Shown here: in pieces, positions 8,169 to 15,546 of the stretch | Numbering within the stretch: position 1 is the stretch's first letter | Layout: each line of letters begins with the position of its first letter | NCBI GenBank assembly: GCA_027306915.1 | Contig: DAHUYW010000041.1 | Location: forward strand, 1 to 37,344 | From: Spirochaetales bacterium | GTDB lineage: Bacteria > Spirochaetota > Spirochaetia > DAHUYW01 | DNA: 37,344 nt | Direction: 5' to 3' | The notes under the pieces: generated by a model | What the model was told of the DNA's origin: nothing | Databases searched by the model: none | What the model saw: the letters and a program-made list of their open reading frames with translations, nothing else | Made by a program: the position numbers and the translations under genes

Positions 8169-10144
8169 GACTGCCCGGGAAGCGACTGGGTTTCCCCGTG
8201 CTGCGTGCAGCAAGACCCGCAGCAGCTGACCACCTGACCTCCTCTCCCGGTGCGCCCGCCAAGCGCTCGACGACGTCGCAAAGCACCCTGAGCAGGCGCC
8301 TCGCCGTCGTCTTCATTCTGGTCATCGCGATACCGGTCGCACTGCTTTGGGGGCTTCTGGTTGTCGTGAGCGAGCGCGCCCTGATTCAGAGTGCCGCGCG
8401 CGAGTCCCGTCAAACCGTCGAGCGGATCGCCCAAAGCATCGACGAGGCCGCGCGCGAGGAGGCTCTCTGGGCGGCAGCGCTTTCGTCGGACCGGCAGATT
8501 CTCGGCGCCGCGGCCCGCTTTGTCGGCGGGCAAAACGAGGCGGAGCGGGCCGTCGCGGCCGACAAGCTCGACGAGGCGATGGCCAGCTTTTTCGACTACA
8601 CAAACAAGATCGGCTCGGTCCTGATCTTCCTGCACGGTCGGGCTCCCTACGTCTACCGGAACAGCTCGCTCCTCTTCGAGCTGCCGGTCGATCGGGACGG
8701 GTGGTACGCCAAGACCCTTCGGACGGCGGGGCGCACCCGCTTTCTACAGGATCTTCGCAGCTACTCCCTCGGCGAGGATCGACGTCCCGTGCTCTCGGTT
8801 GCGGTCGCTCCCGGCGGGGCGTGGTTTCGGGCGGGGGTCGAGGCGTTCCTGATCTCGTTCCGGGTTGTAGCGTTCGATTCCTTCACTGGCGATTCGGTGG
8901 CCGGTCGCGAGCTCGTCCTGCTGGATGGCGCCGGGCGACCGATCCTTTCAACGGGAGACGGGGTCATTGCTCCCGCTGGTGCACCGGGCGAAGCGACCGG
9001 GCGCCTCCTTGCAGCCCTCTCGAAGCGGGGCGCGGGCGGCCAGGCTGTCGGCGCCCCTCCGGAGAGCGGGCCGGCGAGAAGCCACCCTTCCGATTCCCCG
9101 GAGAGCCCCGCCTGGTTCCGCCTCGATGTTGGCCGAATGCCCTTCCTCGTCTTGGTCGCGGAGGTGCCCTCGACCGGCTGGCGTCTGGTGAGCGCGCTTC
9201 CCTACGCCGACATCACCCGCAGCGTCGATCTCTACTCGCGCCTCGGCCGGTACGCCCTCCTTGTGCTCCTCGTGCTCTTCATCGCCTACATCGAGGTAAC
9301 CTTTCTGCGGGTCATCCGCCCCTTGCGCGTGGTGATCGATCACATGCGAAAGGTCGAGGCGGGGAACTACTCGGTGGCGGTCGACGTGACAGGGCCCACC
9401 GAGGTAGTGCTCCTCGGAACCGCGTTCAATTCGATGGTCAGGGAGGTGCGCCGGCTCACCGCGGAGAAGGAGGCGAACGAGAGGGAGCGTGCGCGCCTCG
9501 AGCTTGAGGCGCTGCGCCTGCAAATCAATCCCCATTTCCTCTCCAACACGCTGAACTCTATTCGTCTGATGGCGGTGATGTCCAAGGCGGAGAATATCCA
9601 AGCTATGACCTCGGCCCTCATGAAGGTCGTCACCGACTCCTTTAGCCGCGAGGGCTCGCTCGATCGCGTTCGCAACGAGCTCGAGATGCTCGAGAGCTAT
9701 GTGCTCATCATGAGGGTGCGCTACGGCGATAGCTTCACCGTGAGCTACGAGGTCGACTCGGAGGTGGGGGAGCTTTTCATGCTTCGGATGCTCCTCCAAC
9801 CGATCGTGGAGAACAGCATTCTTCACGGATTCCAGGATCTGAAGCGAAAGGGAAGGATCGAGGTGCGCGCACGCCGTGTTGAGCGCGAGCTGCGGATAGA
9901 GATCGTGGACAACGGACACGGGATGACGCCCGAGGCCGCCCGCGCGGCCCTCTGCGAGGATGCCCCGAGTCCGCTGGGCCTGAGTCGGGTGGGCCTCGCG
10001 AACGTGGCGCGTCGCATCGCGTTGAATCACGGCGGCTCCTTCGGGCTTTCGATCGAGAGCAGCGAGGGGCTCGGGGCAACGGTGCTCATCCGTCTGCCCG
10101 TGATCCGGAAGGGGGAGATCGATGTATCGGGTGATGGTGGTTGA
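8165..10144 (+). CDS. YesM-type membrane sensor histidine kinase
   Basis: A 659-residue kinase of the LytS/YesM family that pairs with the AraC-type regulator encoded next. A cytoplasmic tail of about 45 residues precedes membrane segment 1 (46-69). A large extracytoplasmic sensor domain spans 70-360, then membrane segment 2 (361-384), HAMP (about 383-435), and the phosphoacceptor region with H457 in LQINPHFLSNTLNSI. The family usually has Y where this protein has S460. The ATPase domain holds LLQPIVENSILHG and VDNGHGM (581-587). The sensor domain should detect a sugar in the periplasm, possibly through the binding protein. The start overlaps the permease stop by ATGA. The tail before the first helix is longer than usual, so a later start is possible. 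Confidence 0.93.
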   Translation: MRLPGKRLGFPVLRAARPAAADHLTSSPGAPAKRSTTSQSTLSRRLAVVFILVIAIPVALLWGLLVVVSERALIQSAARESRQTVERIAQSIDEAAREEALWAAALSSDRQILGAAARFVGGQNEAERAVAADKLDEAMASFFDYTNKIGSVLIFLHGRAPYVYRNSSLLFELPVDRDGWYAKTLRTAGRTRFLQDLRSYSLGEDRRPVLSVAVAPGGAWFRAGVEAFLISFRVVAFDSFTGDSVAGRELVLLDGAGRPILSTGDGVIAPAGAPGEATGRLLAALSKRGAGGQAVGAPPESGPARSHPSDSPESPAWFRLDVGRMPFLVLVAEVPSTGWRLVSALPYADITRSVDLYSRLGRYALLVLLVLFIAYIEVTFLRVIRPLRVVIDHMRKVEAGNYSVAVDVTGPTEVVLLGTAFNSMVREVRRLTAEKEANERERARLELEALRLQINPHFLSNTLNSIRLMAVMSKAENIQAMTSALMKVVTDSFSREGSLDRVRNELEMLESYVLIMRVRYGDSFTVSYEVDSEVGELFMLRMLLQPIVENSILHGFQDLKRKGRIEVRARRVERELRIEIVDNGHGMTPEAARAALCEDAPSPLGLSRVGLANVARRIALNHGGSFGLSIESSEGLGATVLIRLPVIRKGEIDVSGDGG

Positions 10145-11393
10145 CGATGAGCCCCTCGTTCGCACGGCCATCCGCTCGCTGACCGATTGGAGCGAGCACG
10201 GCTTTCTTGTGGATCTCGAGGCGCGAAACGGCGAGCAGGCCCTCACGATCCTCAGGCGCAATCCGGACGTCGCGATTCTCTTGCTCGACATCGTCATGCC
10301 GGCGATGGACGGGATCGAGCTCCTGCGCCGCCTCCGCTCGGAGGGCCTTACGCCGCGGGTCATCGTCCTCTCCGCGCACGACGGCTACCAGCTTGTCCGC
10401 GAGGCCTTCAAGGCCGGCGCCGACGACTACATCCTGAAGAGCAGCCTCGATGCGGACTCGCTGCTCGCGTTGCTCAGAGCAGCGGTGAGACGAATTGAGA
10501 AAAACACGGCCGACCGCGACTCTCCGCGGCAGCTCATCCGCGAGGAGCTGGTGTGCGCAAGGGAGGAGCTTCTCAGGGCGGCGCTTGTCGGAAGCGAGGG
10601 GCGTCGGAGCGTGCGGGGGGAGGGCGCAGGAGACCGGCTCGGAGGCCCCGCGCCCGAGGAGATCCGCAGGAGGCTCGGGGTGCTCGAGCTTCCAGTCGAC
10701 GGTCCCATTCTGCTGTCACTCCTCTGGCTGGACGATCTCGATTCCATTCAATTGCGCTACCGAGATTCCCCGGACGGCTTCTTTCAGTCGGCCCTCCGGA
10801 ACACCATCCGTCAGGTGACCGAGCGCTTTGGGGCGGCGGAGCTGATACCGATCTCAGATGGGGAGACTGCCCTTCTCCTCTTTCCTGAGCCCTCGGGGCA
10901 GACCGAAACGGTCCTCCCCGAGCTGCTTGAGGAGATCCAGGCGAACGTCCGTCACTATCTTGACGCCAAGCTCGATGCTCAGGGCGGCCGTGTCGTGCAG
11001 GGGGTCGCAGGCCTCTCCGCCGAGTATCGCCGCCTCAGCTCCTACCGAAACAGCGCGAGCCGCACGGTTGTCCAGGCGAGGAGGCTCATCAAGGAGCACT
11101 ATGCCGATCCCGACCTCGGGCTCGCGAGCATAAGCCGGCGGCTCGGCGTGAGCCGCAGCTACTTGAGCTCGGAGTTCGCCAAGGAAATCGGCAAGACCCT
11201 CACCGACTATCTGACGGAGACAAGGATCAAGGCCGCAAGGGCCCTTCTCCTGACGACCGAACGGAGGGTCTACGAGATAAGTGCGGAGGTGGGCTATCGC
11301 AACGTTGAGCATTTCTGCCGGCTGTTTCGCAAGGCGACGGGTTGCCCGCCCGGGGCGTTCAGCCGCGGGACATCTTCACCGAGGTCATCGTGA
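10122..11393 (+). CDS. YesN-type response regulator with AraC DNA-binding domain
   Basis: A 423-residue response regulator. The receiver domain (1-120) has D8/D9, phosphoacceptor D56 in LLLDIVMPAMDG, S84 and K106. A middle region of about 200 residues has no clear motif. The C-terminus (about 315-418) is an AraC-type double helix-turn-helix, with IKEHYADPDLGLASISRRLG as the first unit and the signature ending in GYRNVEHFCRLFRKATGCPP. It is expected to turn on the local sugar-uptake and glycosidase genes when phosphorylated by the overlapping kinase. The start lies 23 bases inside the kinase gene, with GGGGGAG upstream. Its 3' end overlaps the convergent dioxygenase gene by 35 bases. Confidence 0.95.
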   Translation: MYRVMVVDDEPLVRTAIRSLTDWSEHGFLVDLEARNGEQALTILRRNPDVAILLLDIVMPAMDGIELLRRLRSEGLTPRVIVLSAHDGYQLVREAFKAGADDYILKSSLDADSLLALLRAAVRRIEKNTADRDSPRQLIREELVCAREELLRAALVGSEGRRSVRGEGAGDRLGGPAPEEIRRRLGVLELPVDGPILLSLLWLDDLDSIQLRYRDSPDGFFQSALRNTIRQVTERFGAAELIPISDGETALLLFPEPSGQTETVLPELLEEIQANVRHYLDAKLDAQGGRVVQGVAGLSAEYRRLSSYRNSASRTVVQARRLIKEHYADPDLGLASISRRLGVSRSYLSSEFAKEIGKTLTDYLTETRIKAARALLLTTERRVYEISAEVGYRNVEHFCRLFRKATGCPPGAFSRGTSSPRSS

Positions 11394-12198
11394 GCGAGCC
11401 GCCGACGTGGCGGTCATTGAAGAAGGTGATCTCGTCCTTCTCGTCCTGTAGCGCAAGGGTGTAGATGAGCGGGAAGTAGTGATCGGGGGTCGGGATGGCA
11501 AGCTGCGCGGATGCGCCCAGCTCGCGGTAATCGATGAGGGCGCGGTGATCCTTCGAGGCGATGAGTCGCTTGAAGGTCTCGCTGATCTCCCGCGCCCAGT
11601 CGTAGCCGTAGCCCGACTCCTCCATCTTGTCCCAGGCTATCATGCGGAGATTGTGGACCATGTTTCCGCTCCCGATGACGAGGACCCCCTTCTTGCGCAG
11701 CACCGCGAGCTCTTTCGCAATCTCGTAGTGATAGCTCGCCGGCCGGTGGTAGTCGATGCTCAGCTGCAGCACGGGGATGGTGGCCTCCGGGTACATCCGC
11801 CGCACGACCGACCAGCAGCCGTGGTCCAGCCCCCAGTCATGATCGAGGCCCACTTGAGTCTCGCGGATCAGCTGGGCGGTTTCCCGGGCCAGCTCCGGAT
11901 CCCCCGGCGCCTCGTACTGCACGCGGTAGAGCTCCTCCGGAAAGCCGCCGAAGTCGTGGATGGTTTTCGGATGCGGCATCGCGGTGACGTGGGTTCCCTG
12001 GGTGAGCCAATGGGCAGAGATGCAGAGAACCGCCCTCGGCTGCGTTATCTCCTTCCCGAGCTGCTCCCATCGGCGGCTGAACTCGTTGTCCTCGATGCCA
12101 TTCATGGGCGAGCCATGTCCGACGAAGAGAACGGGCATCCTCGCATCCTCCTCGGGAAGATCGCGTACGAATGAGTTGAAAGGTCCGAGGGTGGACAT
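11359..12198 (-). CDS. ygiD: DODA-type extradiol dioxygenase (YgiD-like)
   Basis: A 279-residue enzyme of the class III extradiol ring-cleavage dioxygenases, which open catechol-type rings; the E. coli relative YgiD acts on DOPA in vitro. Metal ligands that can be seen are H28 (VGHGSPM), H63 (SAHW), H182 (SGNMVHNL) and H240 (TPDHYFPL). H126 (LDHGCWS) is the likely proton donor. The length matches the family (about 270). ATG 12198 is chosen because AAAGGAG lies 7 bases upstream; the frame is open farther upstream without signals. The natural substrate is unknown and no aromatic-catabolism genes are near. It converges on the response regulator with a 35-base overlap. Confidence 0.9.
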   Translation of the reverse strand: MSTLGPFNSFVRDLPEEDARMPVLFVGHGSPMNGIEDNEFSRRWEQLGKEITQPRAVLCISAHWLTQGTHVTAMPHPKTIHDFGGFPEELYRVQYEAPGDPELARETAQLIRETQVGLDHDWGLDHGCWSVVRRMYPEATIPVLQLSIDYHRPASYHYEIAKELAVLRKKGVLVIGSGNMVHNLRMIAWDKMEESGYGYDWAREISETFKRLIASKDHRALIDYRELGASAQLAIPTPDHYFPLIYTLALQDEKDEITFFNDRHVGGSLTMTSVKMSRG

Positions 12199-12235
12199 GG
12201 TCGTCACTCCTTTGGCCAAGAGGCCGGCGACTCTG

Positions 12236-12271
12236 TTGGATTGTATATGACTAATAAGGTAATAAGTTAGT
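12236..12271 (+). promoter_or_regulatory. AT-rich divergent control region, possible promoter and operator
   Basis: An AT-rich island in a GC-rich setting lies between the dioxygenase and arabinofuranosidase genes. A plus-strand promoter may be TTGGAT (12236-12241), 18 bases, TAATAA (12260-12265). Positions 12250-12271 read as an imperfect inverted repeat, with outer arms ACTAA and TTAGT, which could be a regulator site. On the minus strand TATACA nearby may be the -10 of the dioxygenase gene. Confidence 0.35.
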
Positions 12272-12374
12272 TGCCGATCGGGAAGTGCCCGCAGGCGGGA
12301 AATGTTGTTGCAAGCCGGGATCGCACAGCAGACAATGGAATAGCTGCACCAGCTGCAGAGGGGAGGTACCGCCC

Positions 12375-14564
12375 ATGATCGGTGAGCGCCGCTTCTCTCG
12401 TCGCCTGTGGGGTCACGGCGAGATCGTCGGAACGTGGGGTCACGGCGCACCCTTTGCGGGCGGACCCTGGCTGCTTTTGGTGCTTGCCCTGCCTCTCGCC
12501 GGCTGCCTGAATGCATCCAGGAGCGGCCTGGCGTCCGCGGGAGGTACGGAACCGACGGCAGGTCTCGCGACGAGCTCGGGCGCCGCGGCCCAATCCGGCG
12601 CCGCGTCGCCGGCCGCCCGCGCGGCGCTCTCCATGACCGTCCAGGCGGGCGAGGCGGGGATGCCGATAAGCCGCGATCTGTGGGGCATCTTTTTCGAAGA
12701 CATCAACTGGGGTGCCGACGGCGGCCTCTATGCGGAATTGGTGGAAAACCGATCCTTCGAGTTCACCAACACCTACAACGCCGGCTACGACTTCAAGACC
12801 GGCTGGACGCTCGTCGAGCGGGGCGGCGGCCGCGCAACCTTCGCCGTGGAGTCGCTTTCGCCGCTCAGCCCTGCGAACAGGCACTACGGCGCCCTCACGA
12901 TCGAAAGGTCGGGCGGCGGGGTCGGTCTACGGAACGAGGGCTTCGCAGGCATTCCGGTCGGGCCGCGCGACACCCTTCGCTTCTCCTTCTGGGCTCGACG
13001 TACCGAGAGCTTCGACTCGCCATTCACCGTCGCTCTCGAGAACGTCGCTGGAACCAGGAGTTACGGAAGCGCGACCGTCGGGCCGATCACCTCGCACTGG
13101 GAGAGGTACACGGCGACAATCGCCACGACGAACTCGGAGGCCGACACAGATGCCCGTCTGGTCGTTCTTTCCACCGGCACCGGCACGGTCCACATGGACA
13201 TGATCTCGCTTTTTCCCGCCCGCACCTTCAAGGACAGGCCGAACGGGATGCGGGAGGATGTCGCGCGCTTCATAGCGGAGCTGAAGCCGAAGGTCATGCG
13301 CTTCCCGGGAGGCTGCGTCGTTCATTCGAATCGGCTCGCGACCTCCTACCGGTGGAAGAGCACGATCGGACCGGTCGAGCAGCGGTCTGAGAACGAGAAC
13401 CGGTGGAACTATCACATGACCAACGGGGCGGGCTTCTACGAGCTCTTCCAGTTCGCCGAGGATATCGGCGCGAAGCCCTTTCCGGTCTTGCCCGCCGGCT
13501 GCTCGTGCCACTTCGAGGGGAGCTACTCGGAGGTCCGGATGGGCGAGCTCGATCCCTGGATCCAGGACGCCCTCGATCTCATCGAGTACTGCAACGGAAG
13601 CCCCGCGACCGCATGGGGCGCCAAGAGGGCCGCGGCGGGCCATCCTGCCCCCTTCAATCTTGAATACCTGGGGATAGGAAACGAGGAGTGGGGTCAGGGC
13701 TTCAAGGAGCGCTTCACCGCCTTCTTCCGCGCCATCAAGGCGAGCCATCCCGAGATCAAGGTCGTCGGTACCGCAGGTCCTTTTGCGAACGACTTCGACA
13801 ACCTCTGGGCCTTCAACCGGCAGCTTGGCGTCGACATCGTGGACGAGCACTACTACAAGCGATCCGAATGGTTCTACGAGAACACCGCCCGCTATGACGA
13901 TTATGGGCGAAACGGTCCGAAGGTCTTCGTGGGAGAGTTCGCCTCGAACTCGAACACTTCGAAGAACAACGACCTCGCTAGCGCCCTTGCCGAAGCCGCC
14001 TACATGACCGGCATGGAGCGTAACGGCGACCTCATTCTCAACGCCTCGTATGCTCCGCTTCTCTGCAACGTGAACGCCACGGTGGCACCCCGTCAGGGCT
14101 CGCCGAACTGGAACCCCGACCTCATCTACTTCGATCACTTCCGGATCTACGGAACGCCGAGCTACTACGTACAGCGGCTGTTCTCGGCAAACCAAGGCGA
14201 TACCCGGCTTCCGGTGACCGATTTCTCCTACAAGCCCGGCAAGGCCGCGGTTTCCAGAGGAGCCGCCGCGGCGCCCGGACTTTTCACCGCCGCAAGCAGG
14301 GAGAGCGCGAGCGGGGACATCATCCTGAAGCTCGTGAATCCGCAGCCGAGCGCGGCCGACTGCCTGATTGCGTTCGCGGGGGTCGGCGTTTTGAAGCCGA
14401 CCGCGGCCGTCACGGTGCTCGCGGGGAAGCCGAGCGGCGCGAACTCCTTTGAAGCTCCCCTTGCGGTCACGCCGAAAAGCGGCGAGACTCCCGCCGCAAA
14501 TCCGTTCCGCTACACCGCACCTGCGCACTCGCTGAGCGTCATCCGGGTGTCGGCCGCACGGTGA
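12375..14564 (+). CDS. GH51 alpha-L-arabinofuranosidase, exported lipoprotein
   Basis: A 729-residue secreted hydrolase that should remove arabinofuranose side chains from plant arabinoxylan or arabinan. A signal peptide ends in the lipobox LAGC (C44), so the enzyme is lipid-anchored. The catalytic domain starts at DLWGIFFEDINWGADGGLYA, which is typical of family 51. A carbohydrate-binding-like beta domain (about 135-285) follows, then the barrel with acid/base E437 in GIGNEEW and nucleophile E521 in VFVGEFASNS. The C-terminal beta-sandwich ends near residue 725. GGGGAGG precedes the ATG by about 9 bases. The N-terminal region before the hydrophobic core is unusually long and contains WGHG twice, encoded by two copies of a 14-base sequence. 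With the GH1 and ABC genes it points to plant-polysaccharide use. Confidence 0.93.
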   Translation: MIGERRFSRRLWGHGEIVGTWGHGAPFAGGPWLLLVLALPLAGCLNASRSGLASAGGTEPTAGLATSSGAAAQSGAASPAARAALSMTVQAGEAGMPISRDLWGIFFEDINWGADGGLYAELVENRSFEFTNTYNAGYDFKTGWTLVERGGGRATFAVESLSPLSPANRHYGALTIERSGGGVGLRNEGFAGIPVGPRDTLRFSFWARRTESFDSPFTVALENVAGTRSYGSATVGPITSHWERYTATIATTNSEADTDARLVVLSTGTGTVHMDMISLFPARTFKDRPNGMREDVARFIAELKPKVMRFPGGCVVHSNRLATSYRWKSTIGPVEQRSENENRWNYHMTNGAGFYELFQFAEDIGAKPFPVLPAGCSCHFEGSYSEVRMGELDPWIQDALDLIEYCNGSPATAWGAKRAAAGHPAPFNLEYLGIGNEEWGQGFKERFTAFFRAIKASHPEIKVVGTAGPFANDFDNLWAFNRQLGVDIVDEHYYKRSEWFYENTARYDDYGRNGPKVFVGEFASNSNTSKNNDLASALAEAAYMTGMERNGDLILNASYAPLLCNVNATVAPRQGSPNWNPDLIYFDHFRIYGTPSYYVQRLFSANQGDTRLPVTDFSYKPGKAAVSRGAAAAPGLFTAASRESASGDIILKLVNPQPSAADCLIAFAGVGVLKPTAAVTVLAGKPSGANSFEAPLAVTPKSGETPAANPFRYTAPAHSLSVIRVSAAR
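12407..12447 (+). repeat. Two copies of a 14-base direct repeat in the signal region
   Basis: GTGGGGTCACGGCG occurs at 12407-12420 and 12434-12447, 27 bases apart, so the two copies are in the same reading frame and both encode WGHG. This looks like an in-frame duplication just before the signal-peptide core. Confidence 0.7.
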
Positions 14565-14609
14565 GCGGCCCGAACGCTTCTGCCGGCGCAGGTGCCGACG
14601 GCGCCGTCC

Positions 14610-15461
14610 TCAGTAGCCGCGCTCCCGCAGCGCGTCGCGGGTGCGGGTAAGCCTCCGGAGGAGATTGCCGGTCTGGCGCGAGGCTACGGCGGAAAACAGG
14701 ATGTCGCCGACGACAAACTGGGCGATCCGGGAGGATACCGCGCCCTCGCGGATGAGCGGCTCCATCGAAGGCACGAAAAGGTTGATGTCGGCGAGGTCCG
14801 CGAGGCTGTTTTGCGAAAAGCGGGTCACGCTTATCGTCGTCGCGCCGGAGTTCTTCGCCTCTTCAACTGCGGCATTCACCACCTTGGTCTCCCCCGAATA
14901 GGAGATTGCGATTACGGCATCGCCCTCATTGAGGTTGCACGCCGAGGTGATCTGCATCCGACCGTCAGGATCGAAGGAGCACTCGATTCCAACTCGCAGG
15001 AGCTTCTGGTAAAGGTCGCGGGCGACCACCCCCGAGGCGCCGACCCCGTAGAGGTCGACGCGGCGCGCGAGGAGGATGCGGGTTGCTGCGCGCTCGATCG
15101 AGGCGGTGTCGATCGTTTTCTCCAGCTCGTCGAGGATGACCTGGTTGTTGTGGATGAGCGAGGTGATTATCTCGTCGATCGGTACCCCTGGCTCGATGTG
15201 CAGGACGCGCTGGCTGCCAAGGTTCTGCGATACATCGAGGGTGATGCGCAGCTTGAGCTCCCGGAACCCGGCCATCCGCAGGCGCTTGCAGAGGCGAACC
15301 ACCCCTGCCGCGCTCGTCCCGCATTCCTCAGCGAGCTGAGTGATGCTGAGCGAGACAAAACGCTTCGGGTTTTCCAGGATGTACTGTGCGACCCTCTTCT
15401 CGGCGGCCGGAAGATCGTCGAGCATCTCCTGGAGCAACACCAACCCCCCCTGGAGGTTCAT
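14610..15461 (-). CDS. RpiR/MurR-family transcriptional regulator with SIS domain
   Basis: A 283-residue sugar-phosphate-sensing regulator. The N-terminal RpiR helix-turn-helix (about 1-77) includes SITQLAEECGTSAAGVVRLC. A C-terminal SIS domain (about 118-250) has GVGASGVVARDLYQKL and the phosphosugar-binding loop ISYSGETKVV. The family binds phosphorylated sugars and controls catabolic genes. Here it converges on the GH51 gene with a 45-base gap. It could control that gene or the nearby sugar locus, but no operator is evident. There is no ribosome site at a workable distance from ATG 15461. Instead a -10 box ends 6 bases before it, so the mRNA is probably leaderless. Confidence 0.93.
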   Translation of the reverse strand: MNLQGGLVLLQEMLDDLPAAEKRVAQYILENPKRFVSLSITQLAEECGTSAAGVVRLCKRLRMAGFRELKLRITLDVSQNLGSQRVLHIEPGVPIDEIITSLIHNNQVILDELEKTIDTASIERAATRILLARRVDLYGVGASGVVARDLYQKLLRVGIECSFDPDGRMQITSACNLNEGDAVIAISYSGETKVVNAAVEEAKNSGATTISVTRFSQNSLADLADINLFVPSMEPLIREGAVSSRIAQFVVGDILFSAVASRQTGNLLRRLTRTRDALRERGY

Positions 15462-15467
15462 GCCTCG

Positions 15468-15496
15468 ACTTTATCACCAACGGGCTCCGAGGGCAA
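15468..15496 (-). promoter_or_regulatory. Promoter of the RpiR gene, placed for a leaderless mRNA
   Basis: Minus strand: -35 TTGCCC (15496-15491), 17-base spacer, -10 TAAAGT (15473-15468), then 6 bases, then ATG at 15461. With normal promoter geometry transcription starts at or within a base of the A of ATG. Confidence 0.6.
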
Positions 15497-15546
15497 GAGG
15501 GATTTTCACAACTTTCCTTAAGTCAACGAAAAGTTCGGTCGGTCGG

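Noticed and set aside
8948..10363. 471-codon open frame antisense to the kinase and regulator
   Set aside because: It crosses two well-supported overlapping genes and has no family features.
12927..14528. 533-codon open frame antisense to the GH51 gene
   Set aside because: Shadow frame; the plus strand carries the full GH51 signature.
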